The position numbers and the translations under genes were made by a program. 24,374 nucleotides of DNA from JBBRYK01 sp038237665 (lineage in GTDB: Bacteria > Actinomycetota > Thermoleophilia > Gaiellales > Gaiellaceae): assembly GCA_038237665.1 (NCBI GenBank), contig JBBRYK010000039.1, positions 1-24,374 of the forward strand, written 5' to 3'. The notes beneath the pieces were generated by a model that saw only the letters and a list, made by a program, of their open reading frames with translations, had not been told where the DNA came from and searched no databases. Shown here piece by piece: positions 6,434 to 14,498 of the stretch (position 1 is its first letter; each line of letters begins with the position of its first letter).

Positions 6434-7419
6434 GCCATGCTCCGCACGCTCTCCTTCAGGCTCGACGTCGCCTCGTACGCGGCGGACGGCTCGAATCCGG
6501 AGTGGATCGCGCAGTGCTCGCAGCGCGCGTCGTTTCCGGGGCCGTAGTCGTCCCACTCGATCCCTTCGAGCAGCGACTCGTACGTCGGGAAAATGCCGTC
6601 GGTCAGCAGGTAGCACGGGCCTTTCCAGCCGTAGGGGTTACGTGTGATCGAACCCCAGGGCGCGCACGGAAGCTTCCGCTCGCCGGTCAGGAACTCCTGG
6701 TAGATCGGGGTGGCCAGCCAGCGGTAGCCGTTCTTGTTGGCCGCGACGCGGATGTGGCGGAACTTCTCCTCGTGCTCGGTGCGCGTCATGGTCAGCGCGG
6801 GGTCGATCTGGCTGTACTGGTAGCCCGGCGCGACGAGCATCCCGTCGATCCCGACCTCGTTCGTGAGGAAATCCATCATCTGGATGATGTCCTCGACCGA
6901 GCTCTCCTTGAAGATCGTCGTGTTCGTGGTGACGCGGAAGCCACGCTCGCGGGCCTTGCGGATGTTCTCGACCGCGATGTCCCAGAGACCCTCGTAATCG
7001 CAGATGTAGTCGTGGATCTCGCGCATGCCGTCCAAGTGGACGACGAAAGACAGGCGCGGGCTCGGCTTGAAGACGTCGAGGTACTCGTCGAGCTTGAGCG
7101 CGTTCGTGCAGAGGTCGATCGTCTTCTTCAGCTCGATCATCCCCGCGACGACGTCCTCGATGCCCTTGTAGACGAGCGGCTCTCCGCCGCAGATCGAGAC
7201 GACCGGAGCCGGGCACTGGGCCCCCGCATCGAGGCACTCCTCGACGCTCAGCCGGGCGCGGTTCGACTCGTACTCGCGGATCTTCCCGCAGCCGATGCAG
7301 GCGATATTGCACGCTAGCGTCGGCTCGAGCATCAAAACGAGCGGGTAGCGCTCGCCCTTGCGCTGCTGCGACATCACGTAGCGGCCGATCTCGACTGTCG
7401 AGCGGAGCGGGAATTTCAC
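6415..7419 (-). CDS. hpnH: Adenosyl-hopene transferase HpnH (radical SAM)
   Basis: Radical-SAM enzyme that attaches 5'-deoxyadenosine to the hopene side chain, the first step of C35 extended hopanoids. The 334-residue length is typical. The cluster motif CxxxCxxC is CNIACIGC with Cys37, Cys41 and Cys44, preceded by LMLEPTLA. The AdoMet GGEP motif follows as SICGGEPLVYKGIE. Later family features are FVVHLDGMREIHD, a C-terminal CAPWGSITRNPYGWKGPCYLL, and ARCEHCAIHSGFEPSA, which adds several cysteines. The N-terminus MKFPLRSTVEIGRY matches HpnH proteins. The GTG start at 7419-7417 overlaps the shc TGA (GTGA). The much longer ORF upstream is a frame shadow of shc. Confidence 0.97.
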   Translation of the reverse strand: MKFPLRSTVEIGRYVMSQQRKGERYPLVLMLEPTLACNIACIGCGKIREYESNRARLSVEECLDAGAQCPAPVVSICGGEPLVYKGIEDVVAGMIELKKTIDLCTNALKLDEYLDVFKPSPRLSFVVHLDGMREIHDYICDYEGLWDIAVENIRKARERGFRVTTNTTIFKESSVEDIIQMMDFLTNEVGIDGMLVAPGYQYSQIDPALTMTRTEHEEKFRHIRVAANKNGYRWLATPIYQEFLTGERKLPCAPWGSITRNPYGWKGPCYLLTDGIFPTYESLLEGIEWDDYGPGNDARCEHCAIHSGFEPSAAYEATSSLKESVRSMAWTLTG

Positions 7420-9200
7420 GCGTTCAACCTTTCTCTCAATCGCCCTAGGGCCATGACGGGGAAGTGCAGACGGTACAGGTGGTAGCGAATCATGAAATCG
7501 GTAGGAAACCCTGTTCCTGTGTAGTGCTGTTCGCTCCAGTCGCCGTTCTCCAGCTGGGTCGAGCAGAGGTACTCCGCGGCGCGTCGAGCGGAGTCGCGTT
7601 CTGACGCCCCAGCAGCGACGTAGGCTAGTAGTGCCCAGGCCGTTTGTGAAGGGCTTGGGACGCCTCGTCCACGCCAGTCGTCCTCGTGGTAGGAGCGGAC
7701 GTCCTCGCCGAAGCCGCCCTCCGGCGCCTGGACCTCCTCGAGCCAACGTACCGCGCGGGTGATCGCGGGGTGGTTCGGCTCGAAGCCGCAGGCCTCGAGC
7801 GCGGGCACGGCGGCGCCGGTTCCGTAGATGTGGTTGACACCCCAGCGGCCCCACCAGGAGCCGTCCGGCTGCTGGGTGTCGAGGAGGTAGTCGAGGCCGC
7901 GCTCGAGCGCCCGCTCGTAGCCGGCGTGCGGCGCCAGCGCTTCGACGGCGTGGGCGGAGACGTCCTCGCTCGGCGGGTCGACGACGGCGCCGAAGTCGCA
8001 GAAGGGCAGCTTGTAGAGCCACTCGCTCGTGTTGTCGGCGTCGAACGCACCCCATCCTCCGTTCGCCGACTGCATGCCGGCGATCCAGTCGAGGCCGCGC
8101 TTGACCGCCTCGGCGCCCAGACCGAGGGCCTCGAGCGCGAGCGCGACGACGGCGGCGTCGTCGACGTCCGGGTAGAGGTCGTTCTCGAACTCGAAGGCCC
8201 AGCCGCCGGGGGCGAGGCCAGGGCGGCGGACGGCCCAGTCGCCGGTGACGGACACCTCCTCGGCCAAGAGCCACTCGCCCGCCTTCCGGAGTCGGGGGTG
8301 GTCAGCGCGAAGACCAGCGTCCCTGAGCGCCAGCACCGCGAGAGCCGTGTCCCAGATCGGCGACTGGCACGCCTCGGGCCGAAGCCGATCGCCCTCGTCG
8401 ATCATGAAGCCGCCCCAACCTGCAATGGCCCGGCTCAACGTCTCATCGTCAAGACCACAACCGAGTGCTGTAAGCATCACGATCGACCAGACCCAGGGCG
8501 GCTGGATCCCGCCCCAGGATCCGTCCGCTTCCTGCCGGTTACGAACCCAGCGCTCGGCTCGCGCGATTGCCTGCCGCCGGGGCCCGCGGGCGCGTGGTGC
8601 CGGGCGCGTCTGCCCCGGGCGCGCGCCGATCTCGCGGAGCTCGACGTCGGCGTGGCGGACCGGCCGCAGTGCCTGGACGACCGAGAGCGGGACGACGGTC
8701 TGCCGCGCCCAGCAGGCGAAGTTGTAGACCGAGAAGGGCCAGCGGGGCGAGAGCATGATCAGCTCGACCGGGACGGTCGGGATCCGTTGCCACGGCCAGT
8801 GGCCAATGAGGGCGAGGAAGCACTTGGTGAATACCCGGCTCGCCGGGATCCCTCCGGCGCTCCGGATGTAATCCCTGCTCTTGTCGCCCGGGTCGACACC
8901 TGCCATCTTCAGCGCGACGTAGGCCTCGACGGACGTGGAGAGGTCGGGTGGCCCCTCGAACCAGATCGACCAGGTGCCGTCGTCGCGGCGGCGGGCGAGG
9001 AGCTCGTTGGCGAGCTTCCGGTCGGTCTCCGGATCGCGCAGGCCGAGAAAGTGGAGCCAGATCAGGTGCTGGGCGATCATCGTCGCATTCGATTCGAGCT
9101 CGCCCACCCACCAGCCGTCGGGGTGCTGGAGCTCGAGCAGGCGGTTCGCGCCCGCTTCGACCGCCCGGTCGAGGGCGGTCAGTTCCTGAACAGCGGTCAC
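7416..9200 (-). CDS. shc: Squalene-hopene cyclase
   Basis: Membrane-associated triterpene cyclase that folds squalene into hopene/hopanol. The 594 residues include the acid motif DVDD (345-348, the DxDD catalytic site), the partner His417 in SEDVSAHAVE, and several QW repeats such as QHPDGWW (25-31), QEADGSWGGI (223-232), QSANGGWGAFD (377-387), QQPDGSWWGRWG (443-454) and the C-terminal GTGFPTDFMIRYHLYRLHFP. Start is GTG 9200-9198, overlapping the hpnE TGA (GTGA). The protein is short for the family: the helical segment between VRHADVELREI (about 181-191) and RAERWVRNRQ (about 214-223) is replaced by an Arg/Pro-rich linker (ARPGQTRPAPRARGPRRQ). All catalytic motifs are intact, so it should be active. 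Confidence 0.97.
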   Translation of the reverse strand: MTAVQELTALDRAVEAGANRLLELQHPDGWWVGELESNATMIAQHLIWLHFLGLRDPETDRKLANELLARRRDDGTWSIWFEGPPDLSTSVEAYVALKMAGVDPGDKSRDYIRSAGGIPASRVFTKCFLALIGHWPWQRIPTVPVELIMLSPRWPFSVYNFACWARQTVVPLSVVQALRPVRHADVELREIGARPGQTRPAPRARGPRRQAIARAERWVRNRQEADGSWGGIQPPWVWSIVMLTALGCGLDDETLSRAIAGWGGFMIDEGDRLRPEACQSPIWDTALAVLALRDAGLRADHPRLRKAGEWLLAEEVSVTGDWAVRRPGLAPGGWAFEFENDLYPDVDDAAVVALALEALGLGAEAVKRGLDWIAGMQSANGGWGAFDADNTSEWLYKLPFCDFGAVVDPPSEDVSAHAVEALAPHAGYERALERGLDYLLDTQQPDGSWWGRWGVNHIYGTGAAVPALEACGFEPNHPAITRAVRWLEEVQAPEGGFGEDVRSYHEDDWRGRGVPSPSQTAWALLAYVAAGASERDSARRAAEYLCSTQLENGDWSEQHYTGTGFPTDFMIRYHLYRLHFPVMALGRLRERLNA

Positions 9201-10444
9201 GCGGCCACCCTCGTCGTGCTCGGGGCGAGGATCGCGTGGGCCGCGCGTTCGCCGCTTGCGACCGCAGCTTCCATCGTCGCCGGCCAGTCGCTCGCCGTCC
9301 AGGCGCCCGCGCGGACGACATCCGGGCGACCTGTCTCTGCGGGCGGCCTCAAGGCTCGAGTGCCCGGCCTCGGGGCGAACGTGGCGCGCGGCTCCCTGCT
9401 GACTCGCGACCAGACGAGCTCGGCCTGGCCGAGCCGTTCGCCCAGCGACCGAGCCATCAGTTCGACGAGCTCGCGGCCGCGGATCTCGAGAAGTTCGGGA
9501 GCGCCGCTCGAGACGACCGTCAGGTACTGGCCGCCCTCGGGAGGCTCGCGTCCCGTGAGCGCACCGCGGTCGAAGACCCAGTGGGCCGGACTGTCGAGTA
9601 GAGCGGCCAGCGGATAGCGGAGGATCTGGCGGTCGAAGAGCAGATGGACCGAGACGATCGGCGAGTCCTCCAGGGCGGGCTCGTCCTCGCCGAGCAGGCG
9701 GGCGGTTTCCGTCGGCCCCGCCGCGAGAACGACCGCGTCGGCGTCGAGGCCGTCGAGCGAGCTCACACGGGCGTCCGTGTGCACTGCCGCGCCGGCCTCC
9801 GCCAGCACCCGGCCCGCTGCTTCGCCGTGCATCTCGCCCAGGGGCTCCACGGGCAGAAGGAGCTCGCTCGCCTGGGGCCCTGCGAGCAGCGCCGTCTGGA
9901 CGGTGAAGACCCCGTAGTCTGCGCCGGCTTCGCCGGTGGCGAGATTGAGAGCCGGGCGGATGAAGACGTCCCAGAAGCGATCGATCTCCTCCGTGTGCTG
10001 GCCGAGCGATCGGAGCAGGTCGCCGAAGGCCTCGCCGGCGTGGTCGGAGGGTGTCAGCCCCCCGAGCCGCTGGGCGACGCGCGCGATCCGGAGGCGCCCG
10101 GCCAGCGAGACATGACCGTAACGGAGAAGTCCGAGCGCCCCCGCCCGGACCGTCGAAGCCCGGCCGCGCTCGTCGATCACCGGCAGCGCGAGCCTCGAGC
10201 GGCGGAGAGCGCCGGCCTTGCCGATCCGGGCCAGAAAGGCCTGGTAGCGGGCGAAGCAGCCGAGCGCGATGTGCTGGCCGTTGTCCGGCGGCGGGCTCGG
10301 GTCGCCCTCACGCTCCGGCAGCGTCTGCACCGCACCGCCGAGCGTGGGTCGTGCCTCGAGGAGCGTCACCTGCTGGCCCGAGTCGACGAGCTCGAGCGCG
10401 GCGGCGAGACCCGCCAGGCCACCTCCGACGACGGCGACCTTCAC
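9197..10444 (-). CDS. hpnE: Hydroxysqualene dehydroxylase HpnE (FAD amine-oxidase fold)
   Basis: FAD-dependent enzyme that reduces hydroxysqualene to squalene, the last of the three HpnC/D/E steps from farnesyl diphosphate. The 415 residues begin with the dinucleotide motif VGGGLAGLAAA (about 6-16) and the acidic end of strand 2 (LLEARPTLGG, Glu30). The substrate-side motif DNGQHIALGCF is typical of HpnE, as is the C-terminal FAD segment RAGAWTASDWPATMEAAVASGERAA. The start is GTG 10444-10442, forming a GTGA overlap with hpnD. The next gene also begins with a GTGA overlap. An ORF extending upstream of this start is only an out-of-frame reading of hpnD. Confidence 0.95.
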   Translation of the reverse strand: MKVAVVGGGLAGLAAALELVDSGQQVTLLEARPTLGGAVQTLPEREGDPSPPPDNGQHIALGCFARYQAFLARIGKAGALRRSRLALPVIDERGRASTVRAGALGLLRYGHVSLAGRLRIARVAQRLGGLTPSDHAGEAFGDLLRSLGQHTEEIDRFWDVFIRPALNLATGEAGADYGVFTVQTALLAGPQASELLLPVEPLGEMHGEAAGRVLAEAGAAVHTDARVSSLDGLDADAVVLAAGPTETARLLGEDEPALEDSPIVSVHLLFDRQILRYPLAALLDSPAHWVFDRGALTGREPPEGGQYLTVVSSGAPELLEIRGRELVELMARSLGERLGQAELVWSRVSREPRATFAPRPGTRALRPPAETGRPDVVRAGAWTASDWPATMEAAVASGERAAHAILAPSTTRVAA

Positions 10445-11283
10445 AGCAGCGCCGCTGCAACGATCCGGAGCTTGGTCAGCGGCGACAGGCTCGGCGGGCC
10501 TGCGAAGACGTCGTAGCCCGCATCCTCGATCCGCTCCAGCGTCGCGCGATAGAGGCCCGCGAAGGTACCCACGCAGGCGGCACTTCGGCGGTCGAGGTAG
10601 CGGAGCAAGGTTAGGCCTTCCTCGAGGTAGGCGCGTGCCCTCGCCCCCTGGTAGGCCATCAGCGCCTGCCATGCGGGGGTGCAACGACCGGCGGTCAGAT
10701 CGTCTTCCGACACCCCGTATGAAGCGAGCTCTTCCTGCGGTATGTACACGCGTCCGAGACCGGTGTCCTCGGCCACGTCGCGCATGATGTTGATCAGCTG
10801 CAGCGCGATTCCCAAGGACTCCGCGCGCTGCGGCTGGTCGGCGCCGTACACGGCGGTGCAGGCGATGCCGACGGCCCCGGCGACTCGGCGGCAGTAGCCG
10901 GAGAGCTCCTTGAAGTCGGCGTAGCGGGTCTGCTGGAGGTCCTGCAGGCCGCCGTCGACGAGATCGTGGAGCGCGCGTGCGGGAATCGGGTAGCGGCTCC
11001 GCGCGTCGGTGAGGGCGACCCAGAGCGCGTCGGCGCCAGGCGGGGCGTCGAGCTTCCGGTGCAGGTCGTCGAGCTGTTCCCGCTTCTGTGTCGCCGGGAG
11101 GTCGCCGTCGGCGATGTCGTCGACGAGGCGCGCGAAGGCGTAGATCGCCGCGATCGCGCGGCGCTTCGCGCAGGGCAACACCATGATCCCGTAGGCGAAG
11201 TTGCGTGCCCGCCGGCGGGTGATCCGCTGCACCTCGGCGTAGGCCTGCTCGACGGAAAGACGCGGAAGCGCGACATCGGCCAC
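10441..11283 (-). CDS. hpnD: Presqualene diphosphate synthase HpnD
   Basis: Condenses two farnesyl diphosphates to presqualene diphosphate, using Mg-bound aspartate motifs. The 280-residue sequence has the first motif DDIAD (55-59) and the second RDVAED (168-173) in the context LQLINIMRDVAEDTGLGRVYIP, both intact. Other family marks are NFAYGIMVLP near 28-37 and YCRRVAGAVG near 130-139. The start is GTG 11283-11281, with AAGGTG about seven bases upstream. Unlike downstream junctions it does not overlap its neighbour: a perfect hairpin fills the short gap to hpnC. HpnD is told apart from HpnC by the intact aspartate motifs and by its place next to hpnE. Confidence 0.95.
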   Translation of the reverse strand: MADVALPRLSVEQAYAEVQRITRRRARNFAYGIMVLPCAKRRAIAAIYAFARLVDDIADGDLPATQKREQLDDLHRKLDAPPGADALWVALTDARSRYPIPARALHDLVDGGLQDLQQTRYADFKELSGYCRRVAGAVGIACTAVYGADQPQRAESLGIALQLINIMRDVAEDTGLGRVYIPQEELASYGVSEDDLTAGRCTPAWQALMAYQGARARAYLEEGLTLLRYLDRRSAACVGTFAGLYRATLERIEDAGYDVFAGPPSLSPLTKLRIVAAALL

Positions 11284-11294
11284 GCCTACACCTT

Positions 11295-11323
11295 GGCGAT
11301 TGACCGACTTTCGGTCAATCGCC
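11295..11323 (-). other. Perfect 13-bp hairpin between hpnC and hpnD
   Basis: GGCGATTGACCGA (11295-11307) and TCGGTCAATCGCC (11311-11323) pair over 13 bp with a 3-nt loop. The outer base of the right arm is the G of the hpnC TAG stop, and the hairpin ends 11 nt before the hpnD GTG, just upstream of its ribosome site. In the minus transcript it is followed by AAGGTGTAGG, not a U-run, so it is unlikely to be an intrinsic terminator. It could set the hpnC:hpnD expression ratio by stabilising an RNA end, pausing polymerase or hiding the ribosome site, or it may be a dispersed repeat. Confidence 0.85.
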
Positions 11324-12132
11324 TAGGAGACGAGGGCCCCGACGGCGGCGCGCGCCAGGCGGGCGCGCGACGGGCGCGGGCGCTGCGTGAAGATGTCCCA
11401 GTTCGCGGACTCGAGCGCCTCGACCGCGGCCAGGCCGCCGCGCGCGAAGAGGCCGACGGCGCGGCCGATCCGGCCGCCGAGCCGCCGGCGAAGCGTCTCC
11501 CCCGACGCGAGGAGCTCCCGCGCACGCGCCGCCTCGAAGCGCAGCAGGGCCCGCAGAGGCTCGTTCGGGGCCTCGAGATCCGTCACGCCGAACCGCTGCC
11601 GGTCCTCGCCGGGCAGGTAAATGCGGCCGAGCGCAAGATCGCGCGGGACGTCCTGGAGGAAGTTGACCAGCTGCAGCCCCGTGCAGACGTTGTCACTCAA
11701 GACAACGACATCGGCTTCGTGGTCACGGTGCAGCACGCCGAGGACCAGCCGCCCGACCGGGTCGGCCGAGTGCACGCAGTACCACTTCAGGTGCTCCCAG
11801 GTCTCGTACTCCGTCACGCGCTGATCCATCCGGTTCGCCTCGAGCAGCCGCTCGAACGGCTCTCGCTTCAGGTCGTGCGCGCGGATGGTCGGCTGGAGCA
11901 CGCGCATGACAGGCCACGTGGGCTCCCCGCCGTAACAGGCGTCGAGCTCTCGCTCCAGCTGATCGAGTGCCGCCAGCCGGTCGCCCTCGGCCTCGTCCCC
12001 GAGGATGTCCACGAGGCGGCAGTAGCCGTAGATCGCCCGCAGGTGAGGCCTGAGCTCCCGCGGGAAGAGGAAGGAGGCGATCGGAAAGTTCTCCGTCCGC
12101 GCCCGCGCGGCTACCTCGGCAATGTCCTGCAC
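11323..12132 (-). CDS. hpnC: Hydroxysqualene synthase HpnC
   Basis: Converts presqualene diphosphate to hydroxysqualene in the HpnC/D/E squalene route. The 269-residue trans-isoprenyl synthase has the first acidic motif as DILGDE (42-47), which differs from the DDxxD of HpnD as expected for HpnC, and the second as QDVPRD (160-165) inside GLQLVNFLQDVPRDLALGRIYLP. NFPIASFLFP (15-24) is a typical HpnC N-terminal segment. The start is GTG 12132-12130 with AGG only five bases upstream, a weak ribosome site. The first 37 nt upstream separate it from the sugar transferase, so it either begins the hopanoid transcript or continues from that gene; no promoter can be picked out there. Confidence 0.94.
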   Translation of the reverse strand: MQDIAEVAARARTENFPIASFLFPRELRPHLRAIYGYCRLVDILGDEAEGDRLAALDQLERELDACYGGEPTWPVMRVLQPTIRAHDLKREPFERLLEANRMDQRVTEYETWEHLKWYCVHSADPVGRLVLGVLHRDHEADVVVLSDNVCTGLQLVNFLQDVPRDLALGRIYLPGEDRQRFGVTDLEAPNEPLRALLRFEAARARELLASGETLRRRLGGRIGRAVGLFARGGLAAVEALESANWDIFTQRPRPSRARLARAAVGALVS

Positions 12133-12169
12133 CGGCCTAACGATGGCCGTGGCGCAGGTGCGCCGTCAA

Positions 12170-13639
12170 CTAGCGAGCGCCGGAGCCGGAGACGAGCGCG
12201 ACGATCGTCTTGGCGCAGATGCCGAGGTCGACGGCCAGGCTGCGGTGACGCAGGTACCAGAGGTCGTACGAGAGCTTCTCGAGCGTGCCCTCCGCGTCGG
12301 CGGCGTAGCCGCACGAGACCTGCGCCCAGCCGGTGACGCCCGGCTTGACCAGGTGGCGGCGCGTCCAGAACGGAACGGTCGACTCGAGCAGCTCGACGAA
12401 CTCGGGCCGCTCCGGCCGTGGGCCGACGATCGACATGTCACCGCGGACGACGTTGTAGAGCTGGGGCAGCTCGTCCAGCCGCGTGCGCCGGAGGAGGCGG
12501 CCGAGCGGGGTGACGCGGGGATCGCGCTCCTCCGCCCAGATCGGCTGACCGGGCTCCTCGGCGCCGTTTCGCATCGTGCGGAACTTGTAGATGGTGAACA
12601 GCTTGCCACCCTCGCCGAGCCGGGTCTGCCGGAAGATCAGCGGGCCCTTGGTGCCCTTGACCAGCAGCGCGACCAGCGGGTACAGCGGCGCGGTCAAGGC
12701 GATTCCGAGCGTGGCGACGATGATGTCGAACGTCCGCTTGGCGAAGCGCGTGTATGGCCGCTGGTACAGGTGCAGCACGCTCATGAACCAGGCCGACGTG
12801 AGCCGTCGGACGGGGACACGGCCGAAGGCCTGCTCGTAGAACTGCGGCAGCTCGAGGACCTTGAAGCCCGACGTGGCCACGGCCAGGAGGCGGGCGAAGG
12901 CCTCGAGGCGGTTCTGCGCGACGGCGAGAACGACCAGGTCGGGCCGCACGCGGGCGATCACGTCGGGCAGGTCCTCGACGCGTCCGAGCAGCGGAACGCC
13001 GGCGATCGATTCGGAGGCGCGCTCGTCGTCGACCACGCCGACCACCACGTACGGGGCGTCGGGGTGGAGGCCGAGCTCTTCGACGAGCTCGGAGCCACCG
13101 TCGGACGCGCCGACGATGAGAACCCGCCTGGTGATGGAGACGGTCTCGCGGACGAGGTATTCCCAGCCGGTGGCGAGCACGAGGATGCAGCCGGCCGCTT
13201 CCACGAGCGACCAGGTGTGCAGCCCGAGGCCGGACAGCCAGAGACCGAGCGCGGAGGCGAGGACGAGGCCTCCGGCAGAGCCGATCACGCAGGAGATCAG
13301 GCGGCGGGCCGGCAAGGCGAGCCTGCCGCCGATGAACGCGCCGCGAAGCGCGCCGAGCCAGGCGGAGGCGACGAGCAAGCTGATGCCCACGCCGGCGAAG
13401 AAGCCGTGCCCCTTGGCGCCGACCAGGCCATAGACCGGCAGCCAGACGGCGCTGGCCCGGCCGAACCAGACCACCCCGCGCGTGAGGCGGGACGGAAGCT
13501 GGAGCGTCCGAGCATGCGCCGCCCGAAGCGGCTGCGCGACCTCGGTCACGGGCACGGCCACGGGAAGCGCCTCTAGCCGCGACTCTTCGAGCGCGCTCAA
13601 GAGCCCGCCTCCGAGATCGGTCCGCCGCATGCCGCGCAT
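12170..13639 (-). CDS. Polyprenyl-phosphate sugar-1-phosphate transferase (exopolysaccharide initiation)
   Basis: Initiating glycosyltransferase that moves a sugar-1-phosphate from a nucleotide sugar onto undecaprenyl phosphate at the membrane, starting exopolysaccharide or glycan synthesis. The 489 residues have about four N-terminal hydrophobic helices (about 60-165), a central Rossmann-type domain starting RRVLIVGASDGGSELVEEL (171-189), a further membrane segment FDIIVATLGIALTAPLYPLVALLV (304-327), and the catalytic sugar-transferase domain with KFRTMR (352-357), RRTRLDELPQLYNVVRGDMS (384-403) and VGPRPERPEF (405-414). This is the WcaJ/EpsB layout. The ATG at 13639 is used; another ATG three codons later is possible. 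The acceptor sugar cannot be told from sequence. Confidence 0.92.
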   Translation of the reverse strand: MRGMRRTDLGGGLLSALEESRLEALPVAVPVTEVAQPLRAAHARTLQLPSRLTRGVVWFGRASAVWLPVYGLVGAKGHGFFAGVGISLLVASAWLGALRGAFIGGRLALPARRLISCVIGSAGGLVLASALGLWLSGLGLHTWSLVEAAGCILVLATGWEYLVRETVSITRRVLIVGASDGGSELVEELGLHPDAPYVVVGVVDDERASESIAGVPLLGRVEDLPDVIARVRPDLVVLAVAQNRLEAFARLLAVATSGFKVLELPQFYEQAFGRVPVRRLTSAWFMSVLHLYQRPYTRFAKRTFDIIVATLGIALTAPLYPLVALLVKGTKGPLIFRQTRLGEGGKLFTIYKFRTMRNGAEEPGQPIWAEERDPRVTPLGRLLRRTRLDELPQLYNVVRGDMSIVGPRPERPEFVELLESTVPFWTRRHLVKPGVTGWAQVSCGYAADAEGTLEKLSYDLWYLRHRSLAVDLGICAKTIVALVSGSGAR

Positions 13640-13694
13640 ATGCGCTCTATCGGCATTTCCTGCCGGACGCGCAAGGTCAGGCCCCTAGTCGTGC

Positions 13695-14090
13695 CTAGTG
13701 GCCGGACTTCTTGCGTCCGGTGAGCCGCAGGAGCAGTCCGCTGCCAACCAGAGCGAACCCGACGATGGTGAAGAGTCCGAGCTGAGCGCCGGTGAACGGA
13801 AGTCCACCCCGAGGCACAGGCTGGGTCCCGCGCGGAGGAGTCTTCTCTCCGCCGACGCCGCCCTTCGGCTTCTGCTTCATCTTGATGATCACCACTGGGC
13901 TGCCGTACCCCTGCACGGATGCGTCCTTGAGCGCCCGCTGAAGGTCGGAAGCCGAGTAGTTCCCGTCGAGTTGCCCGTTGTCAGCGTAATCCTTGTAGAT
14001 CTGTCCCGGGGTCGCGGCAAGCGCCGGCATGGCCATGAAGAGAGCCACGACCGCCGCAGCGACGATCCCGCCGATTGTTTTCGTACTCAT
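13695..14090 (-). CDS. Small LPXTG-anchored cell-wall protein
   Basis: 131-residue exported protein predicted to be covalently anchored to peptidoglycan by sortase. Residues 1-26 form a signal peptide (IGGIVAAAVVALFMAMPALA). A short folded part follows (about 27-72, with GQIYKDYADNGQLDGNYSAS and LQRALKDA), then a Gly/Pro/Lys linker (about 73-96), the sorting motif LPFTG (97-101), a membrane helix (about 103-122) and the basic tail RKKSGH. The ATG at 14090 is preferred over the longer ORF because the signal peptide begins there; a G-rich stretch (GGGGGG) six to twelve bases upstream may serve as the ribosome site. Its function is unknown. The 55-nt gap to the sugar transferase suggests shared envelope work. 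A long non-coding leader region lies upstream. Confidence 0.88.
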   Translation of the reverse strand: MSTKTIGGIVAAAVVALFMAMPALAATPGQIYKDYADNGQLDGNYSASDLQRALKDASVQGYGSPVVIIKMKQKPKGGVGGEKTPPRGTQPVPRGGLPFTGAQLGLFTIVGFALVGSGLLLRLTGRKKSGH

Positions 14091-14498
14091 TCGTGACCCC
14101 CCGTGGCTGAATTTGCGGCTCGCACCGGAAGTGACCGCCGTGCGAACCCTGATGCGTACGTGACCGTCCACGAAGAACCTGCTCTCTCCCCTGATCCCCA
14201 TGTTTCGTCCACCCCTAACGGTCGCGCCGCTCGACTATACCTTGCACAGTATGGCGCTCCTGCCTCCGATTGAAAGCCACAAATTTCGAAATTCACCCAT
14301 ACGAGGGAACGGGTTCCCTCGTTGGGGTGACCGGGATCTCGATCGGGCTGTCACCTCTCTGAGGATCCTGGGCCGCAACCCCTGGAGGCAAGCGGTTCGC
14401 CTGCTCACACAATAGGTCGTCGCCCCGCCTGCCCCATCCCTCGTTCGAGGGACGGGAGTGGCAAATGTAGACGAATCGGGGACTCGTCCCCAGACGCG
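14091..14498. other. Gene-free leader region with stacked inverted repeats
   Basis: No convincing gene is seen. ACGAGGGAA (14301-14309)/TTCCCTCGT (14314-14322) forms a 9-bp stem with loop CGGG, extended by TCACCC (14293-14298)/GGGTGA (14325-14330) across a 2x2 internal loop. The right outer arm can instead pair as GGTGAC (14326-14331) with GTCACC (14350-14355). Further hairpins are TCCCTCG/CGAGGGA (14437-14452) and GGGGA/TCCCC (14478-14491). On the minus strand a TATAGT (14239-14234) sits about 145 nt before the LPXTG gene start and may be a -10 box, but no good -35 is seen. The hairpins thus lie upstream of, or within, the start of that gene's transcript. Confidence 0.6.

Noticed and set aside
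7686..9617. 643-residue plus-strand ORF opposite shc and hpnE
   Set aside because: It lies antisense to two clearly conserved enzymes, shows no recognisable motif and has the composition of a GC-driven shadow frame.
14292..14355. c-di-AMP (ydaO/yuaA-type) riboswitch
   Set aside because: A GGGTGAAT-like stretch is present on the minus strand, but the remaining conserved core and pseudoknot segments could not be found by eye.
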